Shown here: positions 48,301-55,848 of the stretch, one piece after another
How positions within the stretch are numbered: position 1 is the first letter of the stretch
Layout: every line of letters begins with the position of its first letter
Assembly: GCA_014382365.1 (NCBI GenBank)
Contig: JACNJW010000033.1
Coordinates: 111,626 to 175,625 of the forward strand
Source of the DNA: SAR324 cluster bacterium
GTDB taxonomy: Bacteria > SAR324 > NAC60-12
Reading direction: 5' to 3'
DNA: 64,000 nt
Made by a program: the position numbers and the translations under genes
Notes under the pieces: generated by a model
The model's input: the letters and a program-made list of their open reading frames with translations, nothing else
What the model was told of the DNA's origin: nothing
Database searches by the model: none

Positions 48301-48898
48301 GGCCGCACCTGAAGAATATGCTGTTTTGACAGAACGAATAGATTTTCTAAAATCACAATCGGATGATTTGCAGAAAGCCGTCGAAGATTTAAAAGAAAGT
48401 ATTAAGGATATCAATGTTGAATCTCGCCGGCGTTTCAAAAACATGTTTGATCAGATAAATGAGAACCTGCAAAGTGTTTTTAGCTCGTTGTTTGAAGGAG
48501 GTGTTGCTAAACTGGTCCTGACTGAAGCGGAAGACCTGTTGAGTGCAGGAGTTGATATTGTAGCACAACCTCCAGGCAAAAAACTGCAGAACCTCAATTT
48601 GCTTTCTGGAGGAGAAAAAGCCTTAACCGCAATTTCACTGATATTTGCTATTTTTCTGGTTAAACCAAGTCCGTTCTGTTTGTTGGACGAAGTTGATGCT
48701 CCACTCGATGATGTAAACGTTGTTCGTTTTAATCGGCTGATCACAAGCTTATCTTACGATTCACAATTCATTCTTATCACCCACAATAAAAAAACTATGG
48801 AAATCGGTGACCTTCTGTATGGGATTACTATGGAAGAACCGGGGATTTCGAAAACAGTTTCTGTGGAGTTTAAAGAAGCAGAACGCTTAATAATTTAG
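45320..48898 (+). CDS. smc: Chromosome partition protein SMC
   Basis: The 1192-residue ATPase has the Walker A motif GPNGCGKSN (32-40) and Walker B FCLLDEVDAP (1119-1128) at opposite ends. The signature LSGGE lies at 1095-1099. Two long coiled-coil arms (about 165-500 and 690-1030) flank a central hinge (about 510-670). SMC condenses and aligns chromosomes, normally with ScpA and ScpB, which are not in the window. The start is GTG 45320. Length is typical. Confidence 0.97.
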   Translation: MRIKNIKVSGFKSFCHPVNLQFKQNGITIVVGPNGCGKSNVVDAIRWVLGEQRAKHLRGGSMEDVIFSGSSIHKPSGMAEVSLTFSNPQGDTLQQYADYTEISVTRRLYRSGDSVYMINKTPVRLKDVRELFMDTGVGGTGYSIIEQGRVGEIVNAKPIERRTLIDDAAGIVKFRFKRETAEKRLEETTQNLLRVTDVLGALAEQEDGLREHVERAEKYLQLQEQTGQLERQHLCLSWHQAGLSEQKAQETVQSHQQQQQDLQNEKSVVETEMERLNLEQTQRGIKVGERREELFQKEQTIQDSENQRELEKQNLQNVREQQQNQETELESLKQRKTERESERTEIESRLKEMAVRLGEMQAKLVIIEDERTREIETLQKTTEEASVLQKRLLTVHTELTNQTNQKNFLEERLDNLSERQQRLQDQEQSHRNLLQESTLQVSDSEDHLENLHLEKENLSVLLTGLEVRLEEKNTQLIEKEKNLEDLRYQQSTAQSRLESLQQIQTHYEGFSDSVKMFMQLMHDNPEKKKKFGVAGLLADFIAVSTDLLDTVSPVMAEVLDWVVLEHADTLPQLELFCRENELGQLHFVALDRPATFSKASVNKGNNLDDILQIEGPLQEWGRKFFSRFTLLKNETDFWIEATKSWPDAPFERISSNGIRLSNFAISIGKVQSGSLGFLQRQQQIRDVENYAEGLQKQISILDSEVITVRKDYDSIKEEQETSDEKFRNIEYALLSLKKELEHHQLEERRMQQTVSQLSLDSANILEEMDTSKLKEKTASEKITSLEKERSELENNTKTVQESIQEQQSRTELIAEELLSSRVSLTEATEQQKNMEATADRLRNEFEETTSRLEQLENSYRDGDLKLEISRNRITEIDESFEGMLEDRSDMKRELDEEIQLHEQKNEEQTELTKKLQERQGLLENSVGVAHQESLRLAEFRIQREQLETQLQELTAEEPEEILAEIDVNTLDQKIMGQELRVLKARLNAMGAVNLAAPEEYAVLTERIDFLKSQSDDLQKAVEDLKESIKDINVESRRRFKNMFDQINENLQSVFSSLFEGGVAKLVLTEAEDLLSAGVDIVAQPPGKKLQNLNLLSGGEKALTAISLIFAIFLVKPSPFCLLDEVDAPLDDVNVVRFNRLITSLSYDSQFILITHNKKTMEIGDLLYGITMEEPGISKTVSVEFKEAERLII

Positions 48899-49011
48899 AA
48901 AATTCGATTTTCTGTTCGTTTACCATCATATTAATTGGATGATGATTTAAACTTTGGAGCAGAAACAATTTGCCGCTAGTACAATACACAAGTAATATGC
49001 AGGATAAGACA

Positions 49012-50289
49012 ATGCAGGTTAAAATATATCATGGATTTGAGGGTTTTTTAAAAGCCTCTGAAACAGCAGAAGAAACAAACGTCTCCGCCAATGTGCTTGA
49101 AATTTTAGAGGCTGTCCTGAAAAAAGGAGATCGTGCTTTAGCTGAATATACTGAAAAATTTGACAACATCTTACCTGAATCCTGGCTTGTACCAAAATCT
49201 GCACTCCAAGAGGCGCTTGACGGGCTTGATCACGAACTTTACCATGTGTTGGAAGAAGCAGCTGATAACATCATGTTTTTTCACGAGCGGCAGAAAACCG
49301 ACAGTCAGCTGGAATTCAGTCCCGATGGAACGGTGTTGGGTTGGAAAGTTACACCGGTTGACAGTGCAGGTATCTATATTCCAGGAGGTCGGGCAGTCTA
49401 CCCTTCTACGCTACTGATGAATGTGATTCCTGCGCAGGTTGCGGGAGTCCCGCGAATTGCTATGGTTTCTCCACCAGGACCTTCGGGACTACCACACCCA
49501 CTGGTAATGGCAAGTGCGGCCCTAATGGGTTTGGATGAACTTTATTCAGTTGGAGGTGCACAATCCATTGGTGCATTAGCTTATGGAACTGAATCCATAC
49601 CAAAAGTAGTCAAGATTACAGGGCCCGGCAATGCATATGTTGCAGAAGCTAAACGACAGGTTTATGGTACAGTCGGGATTGATTCTTTTGCGGGACCAAG
49701 TGAAATAATGGTAGTCTGTGATCGTGAGGATATTCCAGTTGAATATCTAGTCCGGGATTTGCTTTCACAGGCTGAACACGATCCGGATGCTGCTGCTATC
49801 CTGGTAACAACATCGAAAAAACAGGCCGAAGAAGTAGTCCGACGTCTGAAAACATTAGTACCCACACTTCCTAGACGTGAAATTATAGAGGCTTCTTTTG
49901 CAAAGCGCTCGGCAATAATAGTCACTGAAGATTTGGAACAAATATTTGAAGTGATTAATGAACTTGCGCCGGAACATTTAGAGGTCCTGACCAAACAACC
50001 ATTTGATGATTTACATAAAATTCGTAATGCAGGCGCCATTTTTCTTGGTCCAAATACTCCCGAACCGGTTGGTGATTATTTTGCGGGTCCAAATCACACA
50101 CTGCCAACCTCAGGCTGTGCCAAGTTTTCCTCACCCCTAGGAGTACAGGATTTTGTCAAAACCAGTTCTGTCATCAGTTATTCTGCAGATCGTTTAGAAC
50201 AACAGGGAAAACAAATTATTCGTTTTGCGGAAGAAGAAGGTTTATTAGCCCATGCAGCTGCTATTCAGGTCCGACTTGATAAGCATTAA
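49012..50289 (+). CDS. hisD: Histidinol dehydrogenase
   Basis: The 425-residue enzyme carries out the last two NAD-dependent steps of histidine synthesis from histidinol. YIPGGRAVYPSTLLMNVIPAQVAG, KITGPGNAYVAEAKRQVYG, DSFAGPSEIMVV and ELAPEHLEV are diagnostic; zinc-ligand residues lie in SQAEHDPDA and the C-terminal GVQDFVKTSSV region. The frame is open from TTG 48970 (with a GGAG 10 bases upstream) and has ATG 48997. I prefer ATG 49012, since AGGA lies 7 bases before it and MQVKIY fits the family start. No other his gene is adjacent. Confidence 0.93.
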   Translation: MQVKIYHGFEGFLKASETAEETNVSANVLEILEAVLKKGDRALAEYTEKFDNILPESWLVPKSALQEALDGLDHELYHVLEEAADNIMFFHERQKTDSQLEFSPDGTVLGWKVTPVDSAGIYIPGGRAVYPSTLLMNVIPAQVAGVPRIAMVSPPGPSGLPHPLVMASAALMGLDELYSVGGAQSIGALAYGTESIPKVVKITGPGNAYVAEAKRQVYGTVGIDSFAGPSEIMVVCDREDIPVEYLVRDLLSQAEHDPDAAAILVTTSKKQAEEVVRRLKTLVPTLPRREIIEASFAKRSAIIVTEDLEQIFEVINELAPEHLEVLTKQPFDDLHKIRNAGAIFLGPNTPEPVGDYFAGPNHTLPTSGCAKFSSPLGVQDFVKTSSVISYSADRLEQQGKQIIRFAEEEGLLAHAAAIQVRLDKH

Positions 50290-50315
50290 GCAATAATGGT
50301 TGCAGCTTGTCTCTG

Positions 50316-50474
50316 CTAAGAATTTTTCTTTGCAAATAATTCTTTTTGTTGATTCCCATCCTGTTCATTACGGGCAATGCGAAGGCCGTCTTTTTTTCCT
50401 AAAGCATAGGCAAAGTTTGCCGTGATTCCAATCACAGCACTGATGGCAACAATATGAAGGGTTAAAAGCATCAT
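50316..50474 (-). CDS. 52-residue single-helix membrane protein
   Basis: A 53-codon frame begins ATGATG two bases after the yggT stop on the same strand. The product has one strong N-terminal hydrophobic segment (LLTLHIVAISAVIGITANFAYALG) and a charged tail (KKDGLRIARNEQDGNQQKE). The composition looks like a real bitopic membrane protein. It ends just before the convergent hisD stop. No family is recognised; it is below common length cut-offs. The position makes it the last gene of the Grx-IscA-YggT operon. Confidence 0.5.
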   Translation of the reverse strand: MMLLTLHIVAISAVIGITANFAYALGKKDGLRIARNEQDGNQQKELFAKKNS

Positions 50475-50475
50475 C

Positions 50476-51102
50476 TTAATATATGCAGATAGAGACAGGA
50501 TATGACAGAGTACTTCCGTAAAATCCTATTGGAGTTATAATGCTGGAGCTAAAGAGATAGAATAACAGTACGGCAACCACAGGTGACCAGTCAGTTCGGG
50601 TACGCGGAAGATAACGCTGAAGTGGAGTGATCAGAGGGTCAGCAAGAACATGAATGATTCTCACCAGTGGATTGCTCAACGATGGATTCACCATAGTCAG
50701 TACAAACCAGGCAATTAAGACAAAGATACAAAAGAACAACAGGCTCTGAAAAACAATACTCACTCCCTGTAGCAAATGCCCACCGCTTTGGAGTAATAAA
50801 CCAGCGATATCAGTCTGCCCCTGAAAAAACAAATTCAGGGAGCGAATTTCAGCCGGTAAAATAATCTGTGCAAAGATAACAACCAAAATAGAGGCATAAG
50901 CACTAAAATGAGCCCACATTACGGGCATCCGCTGTTCACACCAAACCCATAAAGGTCGGGTAACCCTACCAATCCATTGAACCAGCTGATTATGAGGATC
51001 TGCACTGACCCAGGTTAATACAACTGCCGCAATAATAATCCACTTGTAAACAAATAATCCGAAGCAGCTTGCACCAGCCATCCACTCAAGAAAATGGGCC
51101 AT
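50476..51102 (-). CDS. YggT-family integral membrane protein
   Basis: The 208-residue protein has two YggT-type halves: WIIIAAVVLTWVSADPHNQLVQWIGRVTRPLW near the N-terminus and FVLIAWFVLTMVNPSLSNPLVRIIHVLADPLITPLQRYLP near the C-terminus. Together they give about four to six membrane helices. The family is linked to osmotic tolerance and to cell-division regions in other bacteria, but its biochemical role is unclear. Its start overlaps the Fe-S carrier gene by 17 bases. Confidence 0.82.
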   Translation of the reverse strand: MAHFLEWMAGASCFGLFVYKWIIIAAVVLTWVSADPHNQLVQWIGRVTRPLWVWCEQRMPVMWAHFSAYASILVVIFAQIILPAEIRSLNLFFQGQTDIAGLLLQSGGHLLQGVSIVFQSLLFFCIFVLIAWFVLTMVNPSLSNPLVRIIHVLADPLITPLQRYLPRTRTDWSPVVAVLLFYLFSSSIITPIGFYGSTLSYPVSICIY

Positions 51103-51499
51103 TTTCAGTTCTGTTTTTCAAATCCTTAACCGGAGTAAAAGATTCTCCACAACCGCACTGATGCCCTGTTGTCAACTGTTCAAAAACAAATCCCTGTTCA
51201 ACCATGTTTTTGTTAGAAAAATCAATTTTGAGTGGCCCCAGAACATCAATCAATGCCTCCCTGTCAACAACAACCGCCACCTCTCTGCTCATGATTTGAA
51301 CATCATTCGGTCCAAGATCTTCTGCAGTATTTGATTCCAATTCATATTTCCAGCCGGAACAACCTCCCGGACGTGCACCAATACGCAAAAAAGTCTCAGT
51401 CAAATCAGAACCCTCTGCCTCACAGGCTTCCTTGAATACCTCTGCTGCTCGTTCAGTGAGAACAACAGCCGGAAGTGTATTTTCTGCTTCTGTATCCAT
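51086..51499 (-). CDS. IscA/ErpA-type iron-sulfur carrier
   Basis: The 137-residue protein has the three cluster-binding cysteines: Cys47 in GGCSGW and Cys115 and Cys117 in CGCGESF. It belongs to the HesB/IscA/ErpA group that passes [Fe-S] clusters to apoproteins. I cannot tell which member it is. It lies 18 bases after the glutaredoxin-rhodanese gene, which suits joint cluster delivery, since monothiol glutaredoxins bind [2Fe-2S] clusters. Confidence 0.88.
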   Translation of the reverse strand: MDTEAENTLPAVVLTERAAEVFKEACEAEGSDLTETFLRIGARPGGCSGWKYELESNTAEDLGPNDVQIMSREVAVVVDREALIDVLGPLKIDFSNKNMVEQGFVFEQLTTGHQCGCGESFTPVKDLKNRTENGPFS

Positions 51500-51517
51500 T
51501 TTGCACTCTCTGAAAAA

Positions 51518-52243
51518 CTAACTATCCTGATATTGCGGAATTGAAGAATCCACAGTACTTGACCACCCCTTTATTCCATCAGCCATATTGTATACTTGCT
51601 GAAACCCCTGAGAAGTAAAATACTGTGCGGCTTGTCTACTGCGTTCACCAATATGACAATAGAACATCAGTGGCGTCTGCTGATCCCATTTACTCAACAT
51701 CTCTTCCACCAGTTCCTGATCCAGTAACACTGAATTCTCCAGACACGCTGTTTCTCTCTCTTGAGGAGTACGCACATCCAATAGATGAATATCCGGATTT
51801 TCTTTCAAAATTTTACTTGCTTCTACAGCCGGCACTTCCTGAACTTCTGCCGGAGGAGGAGGAGTAGTTATTTCACGGTCAGGAAAGGCTTCTTTCAATA
51901 AATCTCCAAGCTCACCATTATTTGACATTTCTTCTACTACATCCGAACCACCAACAAATTCTTTATTGATGTAAAGTTGAGGAATTGTCGGCCAGTTTGC
52001 AAAATCTTTGACCCCCTGCCTGATACCTTCGTCACTAAGCACGTTGAATGATTGGTAGGGGACCCCCCACGCATTCAAAATATCTGCAACTTTGTAAGAA
52101 AATCCACATTGAGGTGATTCAGGAGTTCCTTTCATGAATAAAAATACAGGGTTGCCTGCAAGCATTTGTTCAATCTGAGCCTGTGGATTTAAATTGGAAT
52201 CACTGCTATTTTCCACATTTGGTGAGACAACTTTAAATTTCAT
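51518..52243 (-). CDS. Monothiol glutaredoxin (Grx4-type) fused to a rhodanese domain
   Basis: The 241-residue protein has a CGFS-type glutaredoxin domain (about 20-120, active Cys46, with WPTIPQLYINKEFVGGSDVV) joined by a proline-rich linker (TTPPPPAEVQEV, 126-137) to a rhodanese domain (about 138-235) with catalytic Cys196 in CHIGERS. CGFS glutaredoxins hold and transfer [2Fe-2S] clusters, while rhodaneses move sulfane sulfur. The fusion could join sulfur supply to cluster transfer. It is the first gene of the minus-strand operon with IscA-type and YggT proteins. Confidence 0.9.
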   Translation of the reverse strand: MKFKVVSPNVENSSDSNLNPQAQIEQMLAGNPVFLFMKGTPESPQCGFSYKVADILNAWGVPYQSFNVLSDEGIRQGVKDFANWPTIPQLYINKEFVGGSDVVEEMSNNGELGDLLKEAFPDREITTPPPPAEVQEVPAVEASKILKENPDIHLLDVRTPQERETACLENSVLLDQELVEEMLSKWDQQTPLMFYCHIGERSRQAAQYFTSQGFQQVYNMADGIKGWSSTVDSSIPQYQDS

Positions 52244-52516
52244 AACGAAAACCTGATATATCGTTTAAGAATAATTAAGTGATAATAAATCGTGTATTCA
52301 TGAAATCCATGCCACATTTAGAATTCTGCACGGCTTTCAAAGAATCAGCACCAATTTAGTCCTGATTAAAATATTCTACTGCAATATATCCTGTAAGTCA
52401 AATAGAACTTGTTGATTAAAATGTCCAGGCTTTGTCTGTGAATCACAATAAAGTATGAGTTTTGCAAAGCTCAACAAGTAATAATAATTGGAACTTTTTT
52501 CGTTTGTTGCAGAAAC

Positions 52517-54136
52517 ATGGACAATTTGAACATCAATCCCATATCAGGCGATCATTTTGAGGATTTTATGTACCTCACAAATCCTGAACACAAACCCTTC
52601 ACAACAAAACAAGGTTGGCAGGCTCTGCGTCAGCAAACTCATGCACATGTTCCCAGTTTTAAAACGCTGGATTTAAACCGCATCTGTGTGGATACAATCA
52701 GGATGGAGTTACTGATTTTTCCGGTTGTAGAGCACTGGAAACGGCCCCTGACTAATGCTGAATGGAACCACATTAACAAGGAAACCGTACAACTGGAAAA
52801 GCAAATGGAGAAGATGAGAAAACTCTCCATTCTTGTCCGTAAAAGATATCCACATGCTTTCCCAGACATTGCACCACTTTTTCACAAATTATTTGAACAC
52901 AATCAGGAGTTACGCAGCAATTGGAATTATTTTAAAAAAGATTGGTCTAACTATAAAAAAGACTGGGAACAATTCCAATCAAAGAAAAAAGAGTCCCTTA
53001 ACAACAGACAAAAACCTTCGAAGAAGATATTTGGTCAGTCCGCAGCAAGCAGTTCTACTGATGAGAGTATTACTCCTCCAGTCTCACCGCCTATGTTTTC
53101 GCGTGACCGCTGGCATGCTTTGCGTGTCAGTTCAAAAGCACTGGAAGTAGAAGTACTTCATCAATGTCAACGTTTTCGTAATGAGTCAGAACACGATTCT
53201 GAGGAAGATCAGAATGAGACTCATCCAGGTGTCAGGTTTTTAGTAGAAGAACTACGTAAAATATATCTTAAAACACACGGTTTTGAATTAATAGAAAGAG
53301 TTAAACTGGTACAGGAACGTAATGATCAACTTATGCAGGAACTGCAGCCTTTTTTTCCTGAACCTATCATCTCCGCAGAAATGCAGGCGGAAACGAAACC
53401 TGCTTCCAGCCAACGGATAACAGTTACTGCAAAGAGTAAAAAAGAACAAAGTTCTGTTTCAAAATTATTTCGTAAAATATTATTATTTGCTTTGCTAATT
53501 TTTCTGGCAGCATTTTCCTTCTTTCTTGCACAAAAATATGGTTCGCCTCCTGGAAAAACTAAAGTAACACATCTAAAGTTTGTTCCAAAAGAAAAAACTG
53601 TCTCAGCAAAAAGTTCCAGTTCAAACAAACTGACAGAGTTCAATCTGGATGATATGCTCAGCAGTTTTAATTCAAACATACCTGTCCTGCAATCTAACGA
53701 ACGCTTAAAAAAACTGCTGACTGCACCTCCTGAAATTATCGATAATATTGCAAATACTATTCTGCAGGAAATTGGTAAAAATGCCGTTTTTGTTTTTTCT
53801 GAAGCACAATCGTTAATCCTCTTTTGGAAAGGCAAACTGGAGAAATTTGCCTCTCCTCAAGATTTGCAAAAGAAGCTCGTTCAGTTAGACCGGCAGTACA
53901 AGAATGTGGAAGCACTTTGGAAAAAAATGGGCAACAATGCTCCGGATAATCTAAAAATTGTGCCGGATCTTTTGGATGGGAAACCAACATATGCCTTGGA
54001 AATGCTCGATGCAAATGGTGACCCCATGCAAGTTTACATGACTGAAGAGGGAGTACTGTTACGCCTCAGCAATGGTAAGTTGTTAGACAAAACACTAACT
54101 GCTGATCAGGTGAGTAATAAAATGGCAGAACTCTAA
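52517..54136 (+). CDS. Uncharacterised single-pass membrane protein
   Basis: The 539-residue protein has no family I recognise. A charged, Trp- and Lys-rich N-terminal part (1-315), probably cytoplasmic, includes WNYFKKDWSNYKKDWEQF (136-153), a Ser/Pro-rich linker (170-195) and an acidic patch (222-234). One membrane helix follows at 320-338 (KILLFALLIFLAAFSFFLAQ). The C-terminal part (345-539), probably periplasmic, is helical. WQALRQQ (34-40) and WHALRVS (199-205) suggest a weak internal duplication. It stands alone on the plus strand between the glutaredoxin operon and dapF. Confidence 0.75.
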   Translation: MDNLNINPISGDHFEDFMYLTNPEHKPFTTKQGWQALRQQTHAHVPSFKTLDLNRICVDTIRMELLIFPVVEHWKRPLTNAEWNHINKETVQLEKQMEKMRKLSILVRKRYPHAFPDIAPLFHKLFEHNQELRSNWNYFKKDWSNYKKDWEQFQSKKKESLNNRQKPSKKIFGQSAASSSTDESITPPVSPPMFSRDRWHALRVSSKALEVEVLHQCQRFRNESEHDSEEDQNETHPGVRFLVEELRKIYLKTHGFELIERVKLVQERNDQLMQELQPFFPEPIISAEMQAETKPASSQRITVTAKSKKEQSSVSKLFRKILLFALLIFLAAFSFFLAQKYGSPPGKTKVTHLKFVPKEKTVSAKSSSSNKLTEFNLDDMLSSFNSNIPVLQSNERLKKLLTAPPEIIDNIANTILQEIGKNAVFVFSEAQSLILFWKGKLEKFASPQDLQKKLVQLDRQYKNVEALWKKMGNNAPDNLKIVPDLLDGKPTYALEMLDANGDPMQVYMTEEGVLLRLSNGKLLDKTLTADQVSNKMAEL

Positions 54137-54247
54137 ATCCAGGACGTGATAATAATTCAAGATTGCTTTAATATTCTATTGCGTTTTCACACCTTAGATT
54201 GTGCCTAGAGAGTTGAATTACAAACATTTATAATCTTATCTAAAACA

Positions 54248-55108
54248 ATGGAATTCCTCAAATATCATGCTCTCGGCAATGATTATTTAGTCCTCACCTC
54301 CGGACATTCTACTTCAGTAGAGACCGCCTTGACTCCGCAAGAAATCCGCCTTATCTGTCACCGCAACTTTGGGCTTGGCTCAGACGGAATCCTGGTCGGA
54401 GGGCAAGTCGAATCAGGAAAAAGATTTACGCTGCAAATATATAATCCGGACGGGAGTGCCGCCGAAAAAAGCGGAAACGGGCTGCGCATTTTTGCCCGTT
54501 CTCTCTGGGATCGAGATCTGGTTGCTGAATCACAGTTTGATATCATGACACCCGGAGGATTAGTGAAAGCACAGCTAGACCATTCTGGAAAATCCGTGAC
54601 TGTAGAAATGGGTTCTGTTAGTTTTCAAAGCAACATAATTCCAGTTAATGGAAATAAACGGGAAGTTTTAAAAGAAAGTCTGGATATTAACGGAGAACAA
54701 TTATTGTTTTGTGCCGCCACCATTGGTAACCCGCACTGCGTGGTGCTGCAGCAAAATATATCTGCAGACGAAACAAGACGACTCGGTCCACTGATTGAAA
54801 CTAATCCTCTTTTTCCAAATCGCACAAATGTGCAGTTTATGGAAGTACTGAATCGTAATACAATACAAATCGAAATATGGGAACGCGGTGCAGGTTACAC
54901 TTTGGCTTCTGGCAGCAGCAGTAGTGCCGCGGCAGCAGTGGCCCATCGTCTTGGTTTGTGTGATGCTGAAATCGCGGTCATGATGCCTGGAGGACAAATC
55001 GATATTACAATCAGTGAAAATTTTAATATCACAATGAAAGGGCCTGTAACCCGTATTGGCAGAATGACACTTGATTTAGAGTGCCTGGATTTCGAGATTC
55101 CTGCATGA
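54248..55108 (+). CDS. dapF: Diaminopimelate-epimerase family protein with Ser in place of both catalytic Cys
   Basis: The 286-residue protein is DapF-like end to end (YHALGNDYLV, NPDGSAAEKSGNG, GNPHCV, NRTNVQFMEV, WERGAGYTLASG). DapF normally inverts LL-diaminopimelate using two cysteines, Cys73 and Cys217 in E. coli numbering. Here these positions are Ser75 (KSGNG, codon AGC) and Ser221 (LASGSSSS, codon TCT). The glutamate-arginine pair before the second site (Glu212-Arg213) is kept. The Glu after GAG is Tyr217. Epimerisation by the standard thiol/thiolate pair is therefore not possible as drawn. It may use a different substrate or chemistry, or a true dapF may lie elsewhere. It overlaps the LysE-type exporter gene by 4 bases. 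Confidence 0.8.
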   Translation: MEFLKYHALGNDYLVLTSGHSTSVETALTPQEIRLICHRNFGLGSDGILVGGQVESGKRFTLQIYNPDGSAAEKSGNGLRIFARSLWDRDLVAESQFDIMTPGGLVKAQLDHSGKSVTVEMGSVSFQSNIIPVNGNKREVLKESLDINGEQLLFCAATIGNPHCVVLQQNISADETRRLGPLIETNPLFPNRTNVQFMEVLNRNTIQIEIWERGAGYTLASGSSSSAAAAVAHRLGLCDAEIAVMMPGGQIDITISENFNITMKGPVTRIGRMTLDLECLDFEIPA

Positions 55109-55734
55109 TCGAAAGTTTTATCGGAATTTTTTCCATTGGCTTACTCCTTGGTGCTCCTTCTGGAATTGCTCCTGGACCAATGCTGGTCCTGATAATTTCT
55201 GAGACGCTTCGGCACGGCATTCGGGCAGGTGCAAAAGTTGCTTGTATACCCCTGTTGACAGATGCTCCTGTAGTACTAGTTTCAGGATTCTTGTTCACGC
55301 AGATCTCTGACATGAGTATCCTGCTTGGTGTCATTTCTCTGGTTGGATTCGTTTTTTTACTTTATTTAGGCAGCAAAAGTTTCAGGATCGCCAACGCAGA
55401 AATCCCGGATTACACTCCTCCACCTCTCCAACTGAAAGAAATAATGATTGCAAATCTGGTCAATCCCAACCCTTACCTGTTTTGGTTTACTGTTGGGGCG
55501 CCTCTGATGGTTCGCTCATTTCAACAGACATGGGGACTAGGCCTGGCCTTTCTTTTCAGTTTTTATCTTGGTTTGGTTGGTGTAAAAATACTACTTGCTG
55601 TAGCAACAGGAAAATCAAGAAATTTCCTGCATGGAGTGTTATATCGGCGTATAATGCAAATTCTCAGTTTGACCCTGATGGGTTTCGCTTTTTATCTGCT
55701 GCGTGACGGTTTGATTTATTTTGGCATTTTTTAA
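55105..55734 (+). CDS. LysE/RhtB-family amino-acid exporter
   Basis: The 209-residue inner-membrane protein has about six hydrophobic segments and the family motif GAPSGIAPGPMLVLIISETLRHGIRAGAKVA near the N-terminus, with NPNPYLFWFTVGAPL later. The family exports amino acids such as lysine, arginine, homoserine and threonine. I chose ATG 55105, which overlaps the upstream gene's TGA by 4 bases. This links the exporter directly to the dapF-like gene, so its cargo may be that enzyme's product or substrate. Confidence 0.82.
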   Translation: MIESFIGIFSIGLLLGAPSGIAPGPMLVLIISETLRHGIRAGAKVACIPLLTDAPVVLVSGFLFTQISDMSILLGVISLVGFVFLLYLGSKSFRIANAEIPDYTPPPLQLKEIMIANLVNPNPYLFWFTVGAPLMVRSFQQTWGLGLAFLFSFYLGLVGVKILLAVATGKSRNFLHGVLYRRIMQILSLTLMGFAFYLLRDGLIYFGIF

Positions 55735-55848
55735 AGAAACTAAGATAAACTGTCTGAGCTAACGCAAACTTACCAGACATCCCTGCTGAAAGACAACAAC
55801 TTTCTACGTAGAAAATAATTCATTTCAGAACAAAATAATAAATCCTAC

